Shown: one piece after another, positions 7,601 through 16,007 of the stretch | How positions within the stretch are numbered: position 1 is the first letter of the stretch | Layout of the letters: every line of letters starts with the position of its first letter | Assembly: GCF_002013915.1 (NCBI RefSeq) | Contig: NZ_MBTF01000016.1 | Location: 1 to 64,000, forward strand | Direction of reading: 5' to 3' | DNA from: Mucilaginibacter pedocola | GTDB lineage: Bacteria; Bacteroidota; Bacteroidia; Sphingobacteriales; Sphingobacteriaceae | DNA length: 64,000 nucleotides | Program-made: the position numbers and the translations under genes | Notes under the pieces: model-generated | Seen by the model: only the letters and a program-made list of their open reading frames with translations | Told to the model about the DNA's origin: nothing | Database searches by the model: none

Positions 7601-8632
7601 TTACGATAAAGCGTGTACCAGGGCAAATACCAGCCCGGCAAGTACAGCCGAGATAGGGATAGTAATTATCCAAGCCCACACCAGGTTAATAGTTACACCC
7701 CAACGTACTGCCGATACCCTTTTGGTTAAGCCCACACCAATGATAGAGCCTGTGATGGTGTGCGTTGTTGATACCGGTATACCAAAGTTTTCGGTAATAA
7801 ACAATGTTACGGCACCGGCGCTCTCTGCAGCAACACCTTCAAGAGGGGTTACTTTAGTAATTTTGGTACCCATAGTTTTTACAATTTTCCAGCCACCGCT
7901 CATGGTACCTATCGCTATAGCGCTATAGCAGCAAATAGGTATCCAGTTAGGCATGGGCGCACCCGAACTTATTACTTGCGATGATACCAGCGCTACGTAG
8001 ATAATACCCATTACCTTTTGGGCATCGTTACCTCCGTGTGCAAAGCTTAACGCTGCAGATGATATCAGCTGCCCGGTTTTAAACCATTTTTCGGCACGCG
8101 ATGGTTTTGCCCTGCGGCACAGGTTAAGGATGATAATGGTAATAACGTAGGCAATTATCAAACCTATGAATGGCGCTAAAAATATGTAAGCTATAGTGGT
8201 TAAAACTACTTTGGTGTTTACCGCAGTAAAGGCGTTGGCGCCCATATACATGGCGTTGGTCATGCCGGCGCCGGCAAAGCCACCAATAAGAGTGTGCGAC
8301 GAGCTTGACGGGATACCAAACCACCAGGTGATAAGGTTCCAGGTAATGGCAGCGCATAAGCCGGCAAACACTACCTGCATGGTAATAAACTCGGTAAGTA
8401 CGGTTTTACCTACGGTGTTAGCAACCTCAAAGTTGCCGCCGTGGAAGCCCCAGTACCTTACGGCAATGTAGGCCAAAAAGTTAAAGAAAGCTGCCCAAAG
8501 CACTGCCTGGAAAGGCGTTAATACCTTGGTTGATACTATTGTTGCGATGGAGTTTGCTGCATCGTGAAAGCCGTTGATGAAATCAAAGATTATGGCAAGG
8601 CAAACAACAACAACTAATAAAGTGGTAACCAT
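7601..8632 (-). CDS. PiT-family inorganic phosphate permease
   Basis: This 343-residue polytopic membrane protein carries both PiT family repeats: DFINGFHDAANSIAT near the N-terminus and SFAHGGNDAQKVMG in the second half. The repeats contain the conserved GFHDAAN/GGNDA motifs that form the transport path for metal-phosphate or phosphate. It is close to the minimal PiT length. It lies 20 bp after a DUF47 gene, the usual accessory partner, and a PhoR-like kinase gene is immediately upstream, which supports a role in low-affinity phosphate uptake. Confidence 0.95.
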   Translation of the reverse strand: MVTTLLVVVVCLAIIFDFINGFHDAANSIATIVSTKVLTPFQAVLWAAFFNFLAYIAVRYWGFHGGNFEVANTVGKTVLTEFITMQVVFAGLCAAITWNLITWWFGIPSSSSHTLIGGFAGAGMTNAMYMGANAFTAVNTKVVLTTIAYIFLAPFIGLIIAYVITIIILNLCRRAKPSRAEKWFKTGQLISSAALSFAHGGNDAQKVMGIIYVALVSSQVISSGAPMPNWIPICCYSAIAIGTMSGGWKIVKTMGTKITKVTPLEGVAAESAGAVTLFITENFGIPVSTTHTITGSIIGVGLTKRVSAVRWGVTINLVWAWIITIPISAVLAGLVFALVHALS

Positions 8633-8652
8633 TTAAAGGGGATTTGCGTTGG

Positions 8653-9303
8653 TTATGCGTTTTTAACTAATATCGATTCCATTACGTTAGCAGCATCTTC
8701 GCACATATCTGTAGCGGTTTCTAACGCAGCTAATATCTCTTTGTATTTTATAAGGCGTATGGCGTCTGTTTCGTATAAGAACAAATCGGCAACAGCACGG
8801 TCGAAAACGTAATCTGCCTGGTTCTCTACGCTGTTAATGCGTATGCACGAGTCGGCAATGGCGCGTACGTTGCGCAGGTCCTTCAGTTCGCGCACGGCTT
8901 TATCCAAGTCGCCGGCAGCCTGTAAGATCAGGTCAGACAGCTTGCGGATGTGCTCGTTAAAATCATCTATCTTATAAAGCGCCATGCGGTTGGCAGCACC
9001 GTGTATATAATCGGCAACATCATCAATAGCTGTTGCCAGCGCATGTATGTCCTCACGATCAAACGGGGTAATAAAGTTTTTGCCCAGTTCCAGGTATATC
9101 TGGTGGGTAAGCTCGTCGCCTTTGTTTTCCAGTTTATCTATCTGCCTGAACAATTCTTCGCGCGTAGCTGCATTGTTGCTGTTTACGGCCTCAACCAAAA
9201 CGGTAGCCATAGTTATCACGTTGCTTGCAGCTTGCTCAAACAGCGGGAAGAATGTTTTTTTGTCCTTTGGGACGAAGTACTGGAAAATACTGTTAAGTGA
9301 CAT
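8653..9303 (-). CDS. DUF47/PhoU-like accessory protein of the phosphate permease
   Basis: The 216-residue, largely helical protein has the DUF47 hallmarks: FFPLFEQAASNV near the start, ENKGDELTHQIYLELGKNF, TPFDREDIHALATAIDDVAD, and NQADYVFDRAVADLF in the second half. These acidic helices bind metal ions in PhoU-like folds. The gene precedes the PiT permease by 20 bp, the order seen widely, and the product is thought to control permease activity from the cytoplasm. It is encoded 48 bp downstream of the histidine kinase gene. Confidence 0.93.
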   Translation of the reverse strand: MSLNSIFQYFVPKDKKTFFPLFEQAASNVITMATVLVEAVNSNNAATREELFRQIDKLENKGDELTHQIYLELGKNFITPFDREDIHALATAIDDVADYIHGAANRMALYKIDDFNEHIRKLSDLILQAAGDLDKAVRELKDLRNVRAIADSCIRINSVENQADYVFDRAVADLFLYETDAIRLIKYKEILAALETATDMCEDAANVMESILVKNA

Positions 9304-9351
9304 TTTATGAGATATTTGGCGTAAAGGTACGGTTGCAATGTTAAATTAATG

Positions 9352-10416
9352 TTAACTTTTTAACACTGGTATATTTGGGAAAGGTAACGTCTGTTTTGTC
9401 TTCTGTAAAGTAAAGCCAAATGTAGAGCCTAAGCCCTCGGTGCTGCGTACATTAATGGTTTGCTGGTGCGCCTCTATAATGTGTTTTACAATGGCAAGCC
9501 CCAGCCCCGAGCCGCCAATTTGTCTCGAACGGCTGGTATCGGTACGGAAAAACCGTTCAAACAGGCGCGGCAGGTACTTTTCTTCTATCCCCATACCATT
9601 ATCGGTAACTTCTATCAGCACCTGCTCGTGCAGGGTAAATATGCTCACAGCAGTTTCGCCGCCTTCTTTGCCATACTTAAAGGAGTTATCTATAAGGTTC
9701 ACCAATACCTGGCGTATTTTCTCGCGGTCGGCGTTTACGTATATGCCTTCGTCGTATTTTTGCTTGAAGGTGAGCTTGATGTTATGATGCTTAGCTTTTA
9801 GTTCCAGCCCTTCAAAAACATCCTTAACCAAATCGTTTATCTTGAATTTGCTGTAATTGATAGGTATTTCGCCCGATTCAAGCTTCGAGATCTCATCAAG
9901 GTCCTTAATGAGGTAACTCAACCTGTCAACATTCTTTGATGCTTTTTCGAGGAAGTTGCGCGCCATTTCCTTATCGTCAAAGTCGTCGTCCTGCAAGGCT
10001 TCTATGTAACCCTGTATAGCGAAAAGCGGTGTTTTAAACTCGTGCGATATGTTAGAAAGGAAATCGCGGCGAAAACGCTCCTGTTTCTTCAGGTCGTCTA
10101 CCTCTATCTTTTTAAGGCGTGCCCACTCTTTCACTTCTTCTTCCACATCTTTTATAGGGTTGGCGGTTACGTGTTCGCCAAGGGCATCGCGCAGGTCGCG
10201 GCCCAGTTTAAGGTTGTGGATGAGTTTGTAAATGAGTTTTATTTTTGAGTAGATGTATTTCTCTATCAGGTAATAGAATACAATGTAGCTGCTGATAAGC
10301 GTCACCAAAAAAGTGATCATCATATCGTACCATTTATGCTGGAAGTAATAGTTTACCGCCGAAAGGCTTATGGCAACCGCAGCGGAGTTAATCAGGACGA
10401 GTACGCGCAAATTCAT
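9352..10416 (-). CDS. Sensor histidine kinase, PhoR-like
   Basis: The 354-residue protein has two membrane helices (about 6-24 and 32-52) with almost no periplasmic loop, a short linker, and a HisKA domain with the phospho-acceptor His at residue 125 (SNISHEFKTP). The HATPase domain follows (NLIDNSFKYGKEGG, VTDNGMGIEEKYLPRLFERFFR, GGSGLGLAIVKHIIEAH). This small layout is that of Bacteroidota PhoR-type kinases. The neighbouring DUF47 and PiT genes support phosphate sensing, but no response regulator gene is adjacent, so pairing is unproven. Confidence 0.88.
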   Translation of the reverse strand: MNLRVLVLINSAAVAISLSAVNYYFQHKWYDMMITFLVTLISSYIVFYYLIEKYIYSKIKLIYKLIHNLKLGRDLRDALGEHVTANPIKDVEEEVKEWARLKKIEVDDLKKQERFRRDFLSNISHEFKTPLFAIQGYIEALQDDDFDDKEMARNFLEKASKNVDRLSYLIKDLDEISKLESGEIPINYSKFKINDLVKDVFEGLELKAKHHNIKLTFKQKYDEGIYVNADREKIRQVLVNLIDNSFKYGKEGGETAVSIFTLHEQVLIEVTDNGMGIEEKYLPRLFERFFRTDTSRSRQIGGSGLGLAIVKHIIEAHQQTINVRSTEGLGSTFGFTLQKTKQTLPFPNIPVLKS

Positions 10417-10501
10417 ACCGTAAAGTTACACTTTATGCAGCAATGATATGCTAAGCGCCCCTTACGCAGCGAGTTAAATAATTGTTAAGTATTAACAGGT
10501 G

Positions 10502-11035
10502 TTATTTAGCGGTTTCTACGTCTATTGTAATAGTAGCTTCGTCAGATAAGGTCATGGTGCTGCCGCCAATGCCAAACTCTTCGCGGCTAATTTTAAAGCT
10601 GCCTTTGATATATGCAGTAGTAGCATTGGTAACATAGCTAAAGGGTACCTCTATTTGTTTGGTTTTGCCTTTTATGGTAAGGTTGAACTTCCCCACAAAC
10701 TTATCAGAACTCTTTTTGGCGAACGATACCGACGACATAGTTATCTTGGGGTATTTAGCCACATCAAAAAACTCCTCGTTTTTAATGTGGTTATCGCGCA
10801 TATCGTTATCAGTAGTAATGGTGGTAACATCGGCAACGGCTTCCATTTTACTGGTAGCAAGCTTCGCCGGGTCAAAATCTACATTAGCCTCCATTTTCTC
10901 GATCCTTCCGCCCGTGTTTATACCCAGGTTTTTTATCTTGAAAGTGATGGATGACTTGGTAACGTTATTCTTTAGCTGCGCAAAGGTGGCAGTGCAAGTT
11001 ATCAGTAAGGCAAAAACTAAAAGTACTTTCTTCAT
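10502..11035 (-). CDS. YceI-family exported protein
   Basis: The 177-residue protein starts with a signal peptide (MKKVLLVFALLITCTATFA) and continues as a YceI-like lipocalin-type beta barrel. Support comes from the opening SSITFKIKNLGINTGG, the central RDNHIKNEEFFDVAKYPKITMSS, and the C-terminal ISREEFGIGG stretch. YceI proteins bind polyisoprenoid or other lipophilic molecules in the periplasm; the ligand here is unknown. The promoter box lies 51 bp upstream and a GTCCG-type repeat sits in the resulting 5' untranslated region. Confidence 0.93.
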   Translation of the reverse strand: MKKVLLVFALLITCTATFAQLKNNVTKSSITFKIKNLGINTGGRIEKMEANVDFDPAKLATSKMEAVADVTTITTDNDMRDNHIKNEEFFDVAKYPKITMSSVSFAKKSSDKFVGKFNLTIKGKTKQIEVPFSYVTNATTAYIKGSFKISREEFGIGGSTMTLSDEATITIDVETAK

Positions 11036-11048
11036 ATAAAATGTATTC

Positions 11049-11086
11049 TGTCCGTCCGTCCGGAAGTGCCGTTATTTTTGTCCGAC
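11049..11086. repeat. GTCCG palindromic repeat, copy a
   Basis: CTGTCCGTCCGTCCGG on one side and TTTGTCCGACAAA on the other. It lies between the yceI promoter box and ATG, so it would be transcribed in the leader. Confidence 0.65.
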
Positions 11087-11093
11087 AAATTTA
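11086..11093 (-). promoter_or_regulatory. -7 promoter box TAAATTTG
   Basis: An exact TAnnTTTG on the minus strand upstream of the yceI-like gene, implying a leader of about 45 nt containing the GTCCG repeat. Confidence 0.5.
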
Positions 11094-11120
11094 CAAGCCA
11101 TTGGTTTAACAGCAAACTTA

Positions 11121-12434
11121 TTAAAACTCCACGTGCGCCCGCAGCGAGAATATGTTTACCGGTCCCCTGTCTGCGTTATAAGCCGGGTTGGCAATAAACT
11201 GGTAATCGGGCGAGAGCCATAATTTATGCTGATATGCGTTCACCTTATAATACAGCTCGGCTATCAGTTCGTGTGCGTAGTTGAGTTTGCCATCGCCAAT
11301 AATAAAGCCGTAACCGCCTGCTGCCAAGTAATCTTTATGCGGATCGGATAAGCCGTTGGCTACAAAAGCAAGTCCCAGTTCATCATCCTTACGGCTCCAG
11401 CTTTCGCCTTTTAAAACGGCACCAAGGCTTAGCGAGCGGTCTATCTCGGTAAATGCCCAGGTTTCGGTTTTGCCATCGTTATAGCTTAGCTTGGCAAATA
11501 CGCCAAAGTTCTTACTCAGGTATTGGTCGGCATTAATGCCGAAACCCCATTTATGCTTGCCGTATACATTATTAGTATCCACAACCGGGGCGGTAGGGTT
11601 TTGCGCAATGGCGTAGCGGTAATCGCCCATTTTGCCATTGTTACGGAAACCCAAAATGCGGAAGGTGCCCTTTTGCCCGTTTAGCTGGTAGCGCTTTTCG
11701 TACTCCAGCGTTTGGGTGTTTGCTCTGCCAATACGCTCATCCCAAATGGCACCGTTGGCTGTTGTGGTGGTCATGGTAAAGGCAAAACGCAGCGCCCAGG
11801 TAGGGTGCCCCAGTTCTGCCATTGCGCCCATCACATAGCCGCGGGTATTGGCGGGATAATCCCATGCGCCGTTACTCATCAGGCTCCAGTTCATAAACTG
11901 CGAACGCGCATCGTGGCTAAACTCGTTGCCATCAAAAAAATCTGCCATGCCAAATTTGCCCACCGTAAAATTGAGGTAGCGTTTACTGCGCACGCCTGCC
12001 AATTGGTTCACATCATCCGCAAGGGTATCTTTCTCGTTGCCCCACTCAAAATTTTGCGAAAAGTACAGGCGGGCAATGTATATTTTAGGCTCGGCTGCAC
12101 CTACCCTAAAAGTTTCGCCATTGGGGAAGCCGGCAATACCCAGCGTTTTGCTCAACCCCGAACCGCCCGACATCTCAGTGTTGAAATATCCCGAAGCCCC
12201 TTTCCATAACCTTGCCCCGCCGAATAGCGTAGTGGTTAACGATGTTTGGGTTTCTTTTGCTGTTGAGAGGCTGTTATCGCCACTATAGGGCGCACTAAAG
12301 CCAAGTTTCGATTGCGTGATAACCGTTTGCTGAAAGTGTAGGTTAAAGCGTTGCTGCTTGAGCGTATCTTGCGCGCTGGCTAAGCTACTGATAAACAGTA
12401 GCGCCGGTGCAAAAATGAGTAGGGGCTTTTTCAT
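11121..12434 (-). CDS. Carbohydrate porin, OprB-like outer-membrane protein
   Basis: The 437-residue protein has a signal peptide ending ASAQ. Its body has the alternating pattern of a 16-strand porin, ending in aromatic HVEF. Sequence marks of the OprB-type carbohydrate porin family include FNLHFQQTVITQSK at the start, TVGKFGMADFFDGNEFSHDAR, FMNWSLMSNGAWDYPANTRGY, and near the C-terminus YELPY-like ELIAELYYKVN plus SPDYQFIANPAYNADRGPV. It should allow diffusion of sugars across the outer membrane; the actual substrate is unknown. It appears to be a single-gene unit. Confidence 0.9.
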   Translation of the reverse strand: MKKPLLIFAPALLFISSLASAQDTLKQQRFNLHFQQTVITQSKLGFSAPYSGDNSLSTAKETQTSLTTTLFGGARLWKGASGYFNTEMSGGSGLSKTLGIAGFPNGETFRVGAAEPKIYIARLYFSQNFEWGNEKDTLADDVNQLAGVRSKRYLNFTVGKFGMADFFDGNEFSHDARSQFMNWSLMSNGAWDYPANTRGYVMGAMAELGHPTWALRFAFTMTTTTANGAIWDERIGRANTQTLEYEKRYQLNGQKGTFRILGFRNNGKMGDYRYAIAQNPTAPVVDTNNVYGKHKWGFGINADQYLSKNFGVFAKLSYNDGKTETWAFTEIDRSLSLGAVLKGESWSRKDDELGLAFVANGLSDPHKDYLAAGGYGFIIGDGKLNYAHELIAELYYKVNAYQHKLWLSPDYQFIANPAYNADRGPVNIFSLRAHVEF

Positions 12435-12462
12435 TGTTGCTATTAACTAAATAAGGGGGTGT

Positions 12463-13107
12463 TTATTGCACCTCGCTGTAAAATTGTTCCAGGTATACCA
12501 GCATAAAATCGTGCCGTTGCTGCGCCATGTATTTGCCGGTGCGGGTGTTCATTTTATCTTTCAGCAAAAGTAGCTTTTCGTAAAAGTGGTTTATGGTAGG
12601 GGCAACAGTGTTTTTGTACTCCTCCTTGGTCATGTTCAGGTTGGGCTTTATCTCGGGGTTGTAAATTTCGCGGTTTTTAAACCCACCATAAGTAAAAGCC
12701 CGGGCAATACCAATAGCGCCAATGGCATCCAACCTATCGGCATCCTGCACCACCGCAAGCTCGGGCGAATGGAAAGTAACTTCGCCAAAACTCGCCTTGA
12801 ACGACATGTGCCTGATAATTTGCTGCACATGCTCTACCACATCGGCATCAACTTGTATACTATTAAGGAAATCTCCTGCGGTTTTGGGGCCAATCTCTTC
12901 ATCCCCACCATGAAATTTGCTGTCGGCAATATCATGCAGCAGGGCTGCTAATTCAACAATAAGGTGGTTGCAGGTTTCGGTCTCGGCAATACGGCGTGCA
13001 TTGGTGTGTACGCGTTGTATATGCCACCAGTCGTGCCCGCCTTCGGCATCTTTAAGGGTTTGCTGTACAAAGGCGGTTGTTTGGGCTATGATATCTGCGT
13101 TGCTCAT
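12463..13107 (-). CDS. HD-domain phosphohydrolase
   Basis: A 214-residue cytosolic HD hydrolase like the YedJ/YpgQ group. Metal ligands are visible as HDWWHIQRVHTNA (first His region), ELAALLHDIADSKFHGG (the HD pair), and VQDADRLDAIGAIGIAR (the downstream Asp). Such enzymes act on phosphorylated nucleotides or similar substrates; the natural substrate is not known. The frame also has an ATG at 13128, but that codon overlaps a TATATTTG promoter box, so the ATG at 13107 (MSNADIIAQ) is the better start. Confidence 0.88.
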   Translation of the reverse strand: MSNADIIAQTTAFVQQTLKDAEGGHDWWHIQRVHTNARRIAETETCNHLIVELAALLHDIADSKFHGGDEEIGPKTAGDFLNSIQVDADVVEHVQQIIRHMSFKASFGEVTFHSPELAVVQDADRLDAIGAIGIARAFTYGGFKNREIYNPEIKPNLNMTKEEYKNTVAPTINHFYEKLLLLKDKMNTRTGKYMAQQRHDFMLVYLEQFYSEVQ

Positions 13108-13125
13108 TGCGGGTACAATTTGCTG

Positions 13126-13133
13126 CAAATATA
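13126..13133 (-). promoter_or_regulatory. -7 promoter box TATATTTG
   Basis: An exact TAnnTTTG on the minus strand ending 18 bp before the chosen ATG of the HD hydrolase. It rules out the earlier in-frame ATG for this transcript. Confidence 0.5.
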
Positions 13134-13177
13134 TTTATTTAAAGGGGCTAAGGCCCCTCAATTTCTACGGGCAGAAA

Positions 13178-13417
13178 TTAAGCAGCCTCGGCACTATCTG
13201 TGTTTACCAGTTCCATCAGGTCGATGTTAAATACATCAGCTATCTGGAACAGGCGCTCAAGGGTTATTTTGGTATAACCCAATTCTATCTTGCTGTATGC
13301 GTTTTGCGATATATTTAGCTTTGCTGCCAAATACTCCTGGGTGTAGTTAAGTTCTTCGCGCTTGTTGCGGATGTTTGTTGCTACCGCTTTTACTTTATTG
13401 TTTAACAGGTTCTTCAT
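13178..13417 (-). CDS. Cro/C1-type (XRE) helix-turn-helix regulator
   Basis: The 79-residue protein is almost entirely one HTH_3 domain: NIRNKREELNYTQEYLAAKL, then NISQNAYSKIELGYTKITLE, then LFQIADVFNIDLMEL. It has no effector domain. Proteins of this size act as small repressors or as antitoxin-like regulators, but no toxin gene is adjacent. The gene is monocistronic by spacing, and the 194-bp gap upstream holds the neighbour's terminator and an AT-rich stretch. Confidence 0.9.
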   Translation of the reverse strand: MKNLLNNKVKAVATNIRNKREELNYTQEYLAAKLNISQNAYSKIELGYTKITLERLFQIADVFNIDLMELVNTDSAEAA

Positions 13418-13550
13418 TATACTGCTTAGGGGAATTCAAATAATACTATACAAACGAGATTTTTTTAGGGGCGGATTTCTATTTATATGGTTTAAATTAA
13501 ATTTTTTTCAAAAAAATGTGTTCGCGCACAAAACCGGGCGCTCTAAACGC

Positions 13551-13580
13551 AAAAAAAGCGGCGGATTTTTCCCCGCCGCT
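13551..13580 (-). terminator. Rho-independent terminator (minus strand)
   Basis: On the minus strand an AGCGGCGG / CCGCCGCT stem is followed by a run of seven T, 32 bp past the stop of the exported protein gene at 13612-14103. Confidence 0.8.
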
Positions 13581-13611
13581 TTCGCATATTATTATATGGT
13601 ATGGCTAAAAA

Positions 13612-14103
13612 TTACAGGTCGTACTTAATCACAACCGTTGGGAGTAAAGTAGCTGAGTTTAAGGGGATTTGGTCGCGCGCTATGATGGGTTTACGGCTAT
13701 TATAGAAGGCATAAGCCGCTTTTTGCACTTCTGCCTCGCCCGATGCCGGGTAATTGTAACCTATTGAGAATGGAATAATAAAATCGTGGAATTTTTCTTT
13801 GTCGGGGATTATCCATTTTTTTGTCGATTTTTTTAACGCCTCAATGATAGGCATAGTCAAAATATAATCGTCGGCATAGTAAATTACGATGCGTGTAATG
13901 TTGCCGCTCACATCGGCTGTAAACTTAAATACAGCGGTGCCTGTAGCCATCCGCGATTTGATATCGCTACCCACCTGCAGGCTATCTTTAAAGAAACGCG
14001 CCATTATGGGGCTACCTCCCTGGAAGGGGAATGCCAGCGTACCTTCCTGTGCTTTGCAGGCAACTGATGCTAACAGCAGGGCAATAAAAAGTATCTTCTT
14101 CAT
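13612..14103 (-). CDS. Exported protein with a TonB-C-like segment, function unknown
   Basis: The 163-residue protein begins with a signal peptide or lipobox-like signal (MKKILFIALLLASVACKAQ). Residues 50-105 (GTAVFKFTADVSGNITRIVI, then IIEALKKSTKKWIIPD) follow the pattern of the TonB C-terminal domain family, where a strand pair is followed by a helix and a W-x-P motif. No transmembrane anchor or proline-rich linker is present, so it is not a standard TonB. It begins directly at the end of the RNA methyltransferase gene upstream (0-bp gap), so the two are probably cotranscribed. Confidence 0.65.
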   Translation of the reverse strand: MKKILFIALLLASVACKAQEGTLAFPFQGGSPIMARFFKDSLQVGSDIKSRMATGTAVFKFTADVSGNITRIVIYYADDYILTMPIIEALKKSTKKWIIPDKEKFHDFIIPFSIGYNYPASGEAEVQKAAYAFYNSRKPIIARDQIPLNSATLLPTVVIKYDL

Positions 14104-15276
14104 TTATTCTGTTTTTGGTTCGCGTTTGCTGCCTTCATACAATTCGTATTCAAAAAGGCGGCAATCCAGCTTACCGTTATAAAACTCAATTTTGCGGCTG
14201 GCGCGCAGCCCTATCTTCTTTGCCAGGTCGGGGTTGCCGGTAAATACGTAACCACGGTAGCCCAGGCATTTCTTTTTCAGGAAATCGCCTACACGGGCGT
14301 AGGTTAGTTCCAGCTTGGTATGCGTACCCAGGCGTTCGCCATACTCGGGGTTGAACATGATCACCCCCGGGCCTTCGGGTACCTCGGTATCCGCAAAGTC
14401 ACAAACAGCAAAATCAATTAAATGTTCTACGCCGGCGGTATTTGCATTTTTACGGGCAATATCTACCGCATCTTCCGATAGGTCGGTAGCTATAATTTTA
14501 AAGCCAAGGGCTTTCTTGGCTTTATCTTTTAATGCACGGCGTTCGGCAAAAAATACGGTTTCGTCGTAACCCATAATGTGCATAAAGCCATAATTCATCC
14601 TGAACAAGCCGGGGTGTTTATCGGTAGCCATCAGCGCAGCTTCTATAGCCAGCGTACCCGAGCCGCACATGGGGTTAATGAAGGTACTCTGCGCATCCCA
14701 CCTGGTAGCCATAATGGTTGATGTTGCCAAAGCCTCCAGCATAGGCGCCTTACCCGGTATTTTGCGGTAGCTGTGTTTGGCAAGGGTTTCGCCCGATGTA
14801 TCTAAATAAATATCGGCACGATCATCCTGCCAATACAGGCTCACTACGGTTTTGTTGGCATCGGCACCGCTGTTTGGGCGAATGCCTTTTTTTGCCTTTA
14901 TGCGGTCAACAATAGCATCTTTTACCTTCACATTGGCAAAAAGTGGCGTAGTGATGTGCTTGTTGTTTACGTTGGATGCTACCGAAAAATAGCCCGAAAA
15001 ATCTATCAGCTCTTCCCACTCTATTTTCACCAGCTCGTTGTAAAGCTCGGTGGGGTCGGCAGCGGTAAAGCTCTTTAATAAATATAGCACCTGGCTTGCG
15101 CAGCGCAGGTTCAAATTAAGGCTGATGGTATCGGCAACGGTGCCAACCAGTTCAACGCCTGTTTGAAAAACACGGGTGGGCGTAAAGCCCAGTGCTTCAA
15201 CTTCCTGCTGCAGGTAAGGCGAAAGCCTTTTGTTGCAGGTGATAACGATCTTACTCTCAGTGTGGAAAACTTGCAT
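14104..15276 (-). CDS. THUMP-domain class I RNA methyltransferase (RlmK/L-like)
   Basis: The 390-residue protein has an N-terminal THUMP RNA-binding domain (about 45-155) and a Rossmann methyltransferase domain. The domain includes FINPMCGSGTLAIEAALMA (SAM-binding and the NPMCGSG motif), IATDLSEDAVDIARKNA and the catalytic-type motif MFNPEYGERL, here NPEYG in place of the more usual NPPYG. It resembles the N-terminal half of E. coli RlmL and related 23S rRNA guanine-N2 methyltransferases. The frame reaches a TTG at 15291, but that overlaps a TAAATTTG promoter box; the ATG at 15276 fits better. Confidence 0.9.
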   Translation of the reverse strand: MQVFHTESKIVITCNKRLSPYLQQEVEALGFTPTRVFQTGVELVGTVADTISLNLNLRCASQVLYLLKSFTAADPTELYNELVKIEWEELIDFSGYFSVASNVNNKHITTPLFANVKVKDAIVDRIKAKKGIRPNSGADANKTVVSLYWQDDRADIYLDTSGETLAKHSYRKIPGKAPMLEALATSTIMATRWDAQSTFINPMCGSGTLAIEAALMATDKHPGLFRMNYGFMHIMGYDETVFFAERRALKDKAKKALGFKIIATDLSEDAVDIARKNANTAGVEHLIDFAVCDFADTEVPEGPGVIMFNPEYGERLGTHTKLELTYARVGDFLKKKCLGYRGYVFTGNPDLAKKIGLRASRKIEFYNGKLDCRLFEYELYEGSKREPKTE

Positions 15277-15288
15277 AGTATAATTGGG

Positions 15289-15296
15289 CAAATTTA
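15289..15296 (-). promoter_or_regulatory. -7 promoter box TAAATTTG
   Basis: An exact TAnnTTTG on the minus strand, 12 bp before the chosen ATG of the RNA methyltransferase. It fixes the start downstream of the longer TTG frame. Confidence 0.5.
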
Positions 15297-15359
15297 TGAA
15301 TAAATAACCCCCGTTTTAATTTCTTACTGCTAACTTTACATTTTAAATTTTTCGGAAGC

Positions 15360-15728
15360 ATGGAAATTAAAGGTAAAGTATACGAAGTGAGCCCAACCGT
15401 ACAGGTTACAGAGTCGCTTAAAAAGAGAGAATTGATCATCGAGTACATCGAGAACCCTCAGTACCCTGAGTATATAAAATTCGAAGCTATACAGGACAGG
15501 ACAGCCCTGATAGACAATGTTAAAGTTGGCGATGATGTAGAAGTTTTCTTTAACCTGCGCGGCCGTAAATGGACCGACAAAATGGGTAAAGTAGTTTACT
15601 TTAACACTTTACAATTATGGAGAATTAACCCATTGGGCGCTGCCGGTAGCACTGCCGCCGCTGCACCTGCTTACGCAGCCCCTGCAGATATCAGTTCAAC
15701 CTCTGCTGACGACGATCTACCTTTCTAA
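15360..15728 (+). CDS. DUF3127 protein, OB-fold and SSB-like tail
   Basis: The 122-residue protein matches DUF3127. It starts with MEIKGKVYEVSPTVQVTESLKKREL and continues with VGDDVEVFFNLRGRKW and GKVVYFNTLQLWRI, a five-stranded OB-fold pattern. A low-complexity Ala/Pro linker leads to the C-terminal DDDLPF. That tail is nearly the same as the acidic DDDIPF tip by which SSB recruits DNA repair and replication proteins. I therefore infer a single-stranded nucleic acid binding role. It is transcribed divergently from the RNA methyltransferase and ends in its own terminator. Confidence 0.88.
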   Translation: MEIKGKVYEVSPTVQVTESLKKRELIIEYIENPQYPEYIKFEAIQDRTALIDNVKVGDDVEVFFNLRGRKWTDKMGKVVYFNTLQLWRINPLGAAGSTAAAAPAYAAPADISSTSADDDLPF

Positions 15729-15734
15729 GTTATT

Positions 15735-15987
15735 GGTAAGTAGAGAGTGGTGAATGGTTGTTGAATCGGCTATCACATCGCTTAAAACATAAAAGGCTTT
15801 TCGATTAACCCGAAAAGCCTTTTTTTATTTTGTGAGTTCTCCAACCACTCAATCCTCCGGGTTAATAGTGAGTAGAGAGTGGTGAATAGTTGCTGAAATG
15901 GCTACAGAACTTCTTGAACAAAAGTGTTTTACGTTTTTCCGTAAGGCCTTTTGCTTTTATTAGCGAGCTTTCCAACCACTCACCATT
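15735..15987. repeat. Duplicated intergenic segment
   Basis: GTAAGTAGAGAGTGGTGAAT at about 15735 recurs as GTGAGTAGAGAGTGGTGAAT at about 15867, each followed by a related TTG(T/C)TGAA stretch. A matching inverted form CACCATTCTCTATTCTCTGC lies at about 15980, just before the next gene's end. It fills most of the 279-bp gap 15729-16007. Confidence 0.55.
15791..15826 (+). terminator. Rho-independent terminator after the DUF3127 gene
   Basis: AAAAGGCTTTTCG / CGAAAAGCCTTTTTTT stem with a T-run, 62 bp past the stop codon. Confidence 0.8.
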
Positions 15988-16007
15988 CTCTATTCTCTGC
16001 TCACCAA

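Noticed and set aside
9317..9335. TACCTTTA before the DUF47 gene as a separate promoter
   Set aside because: It lacks the final G of the box, and the short gap to the kinase gene makes cotranscription equally likely.
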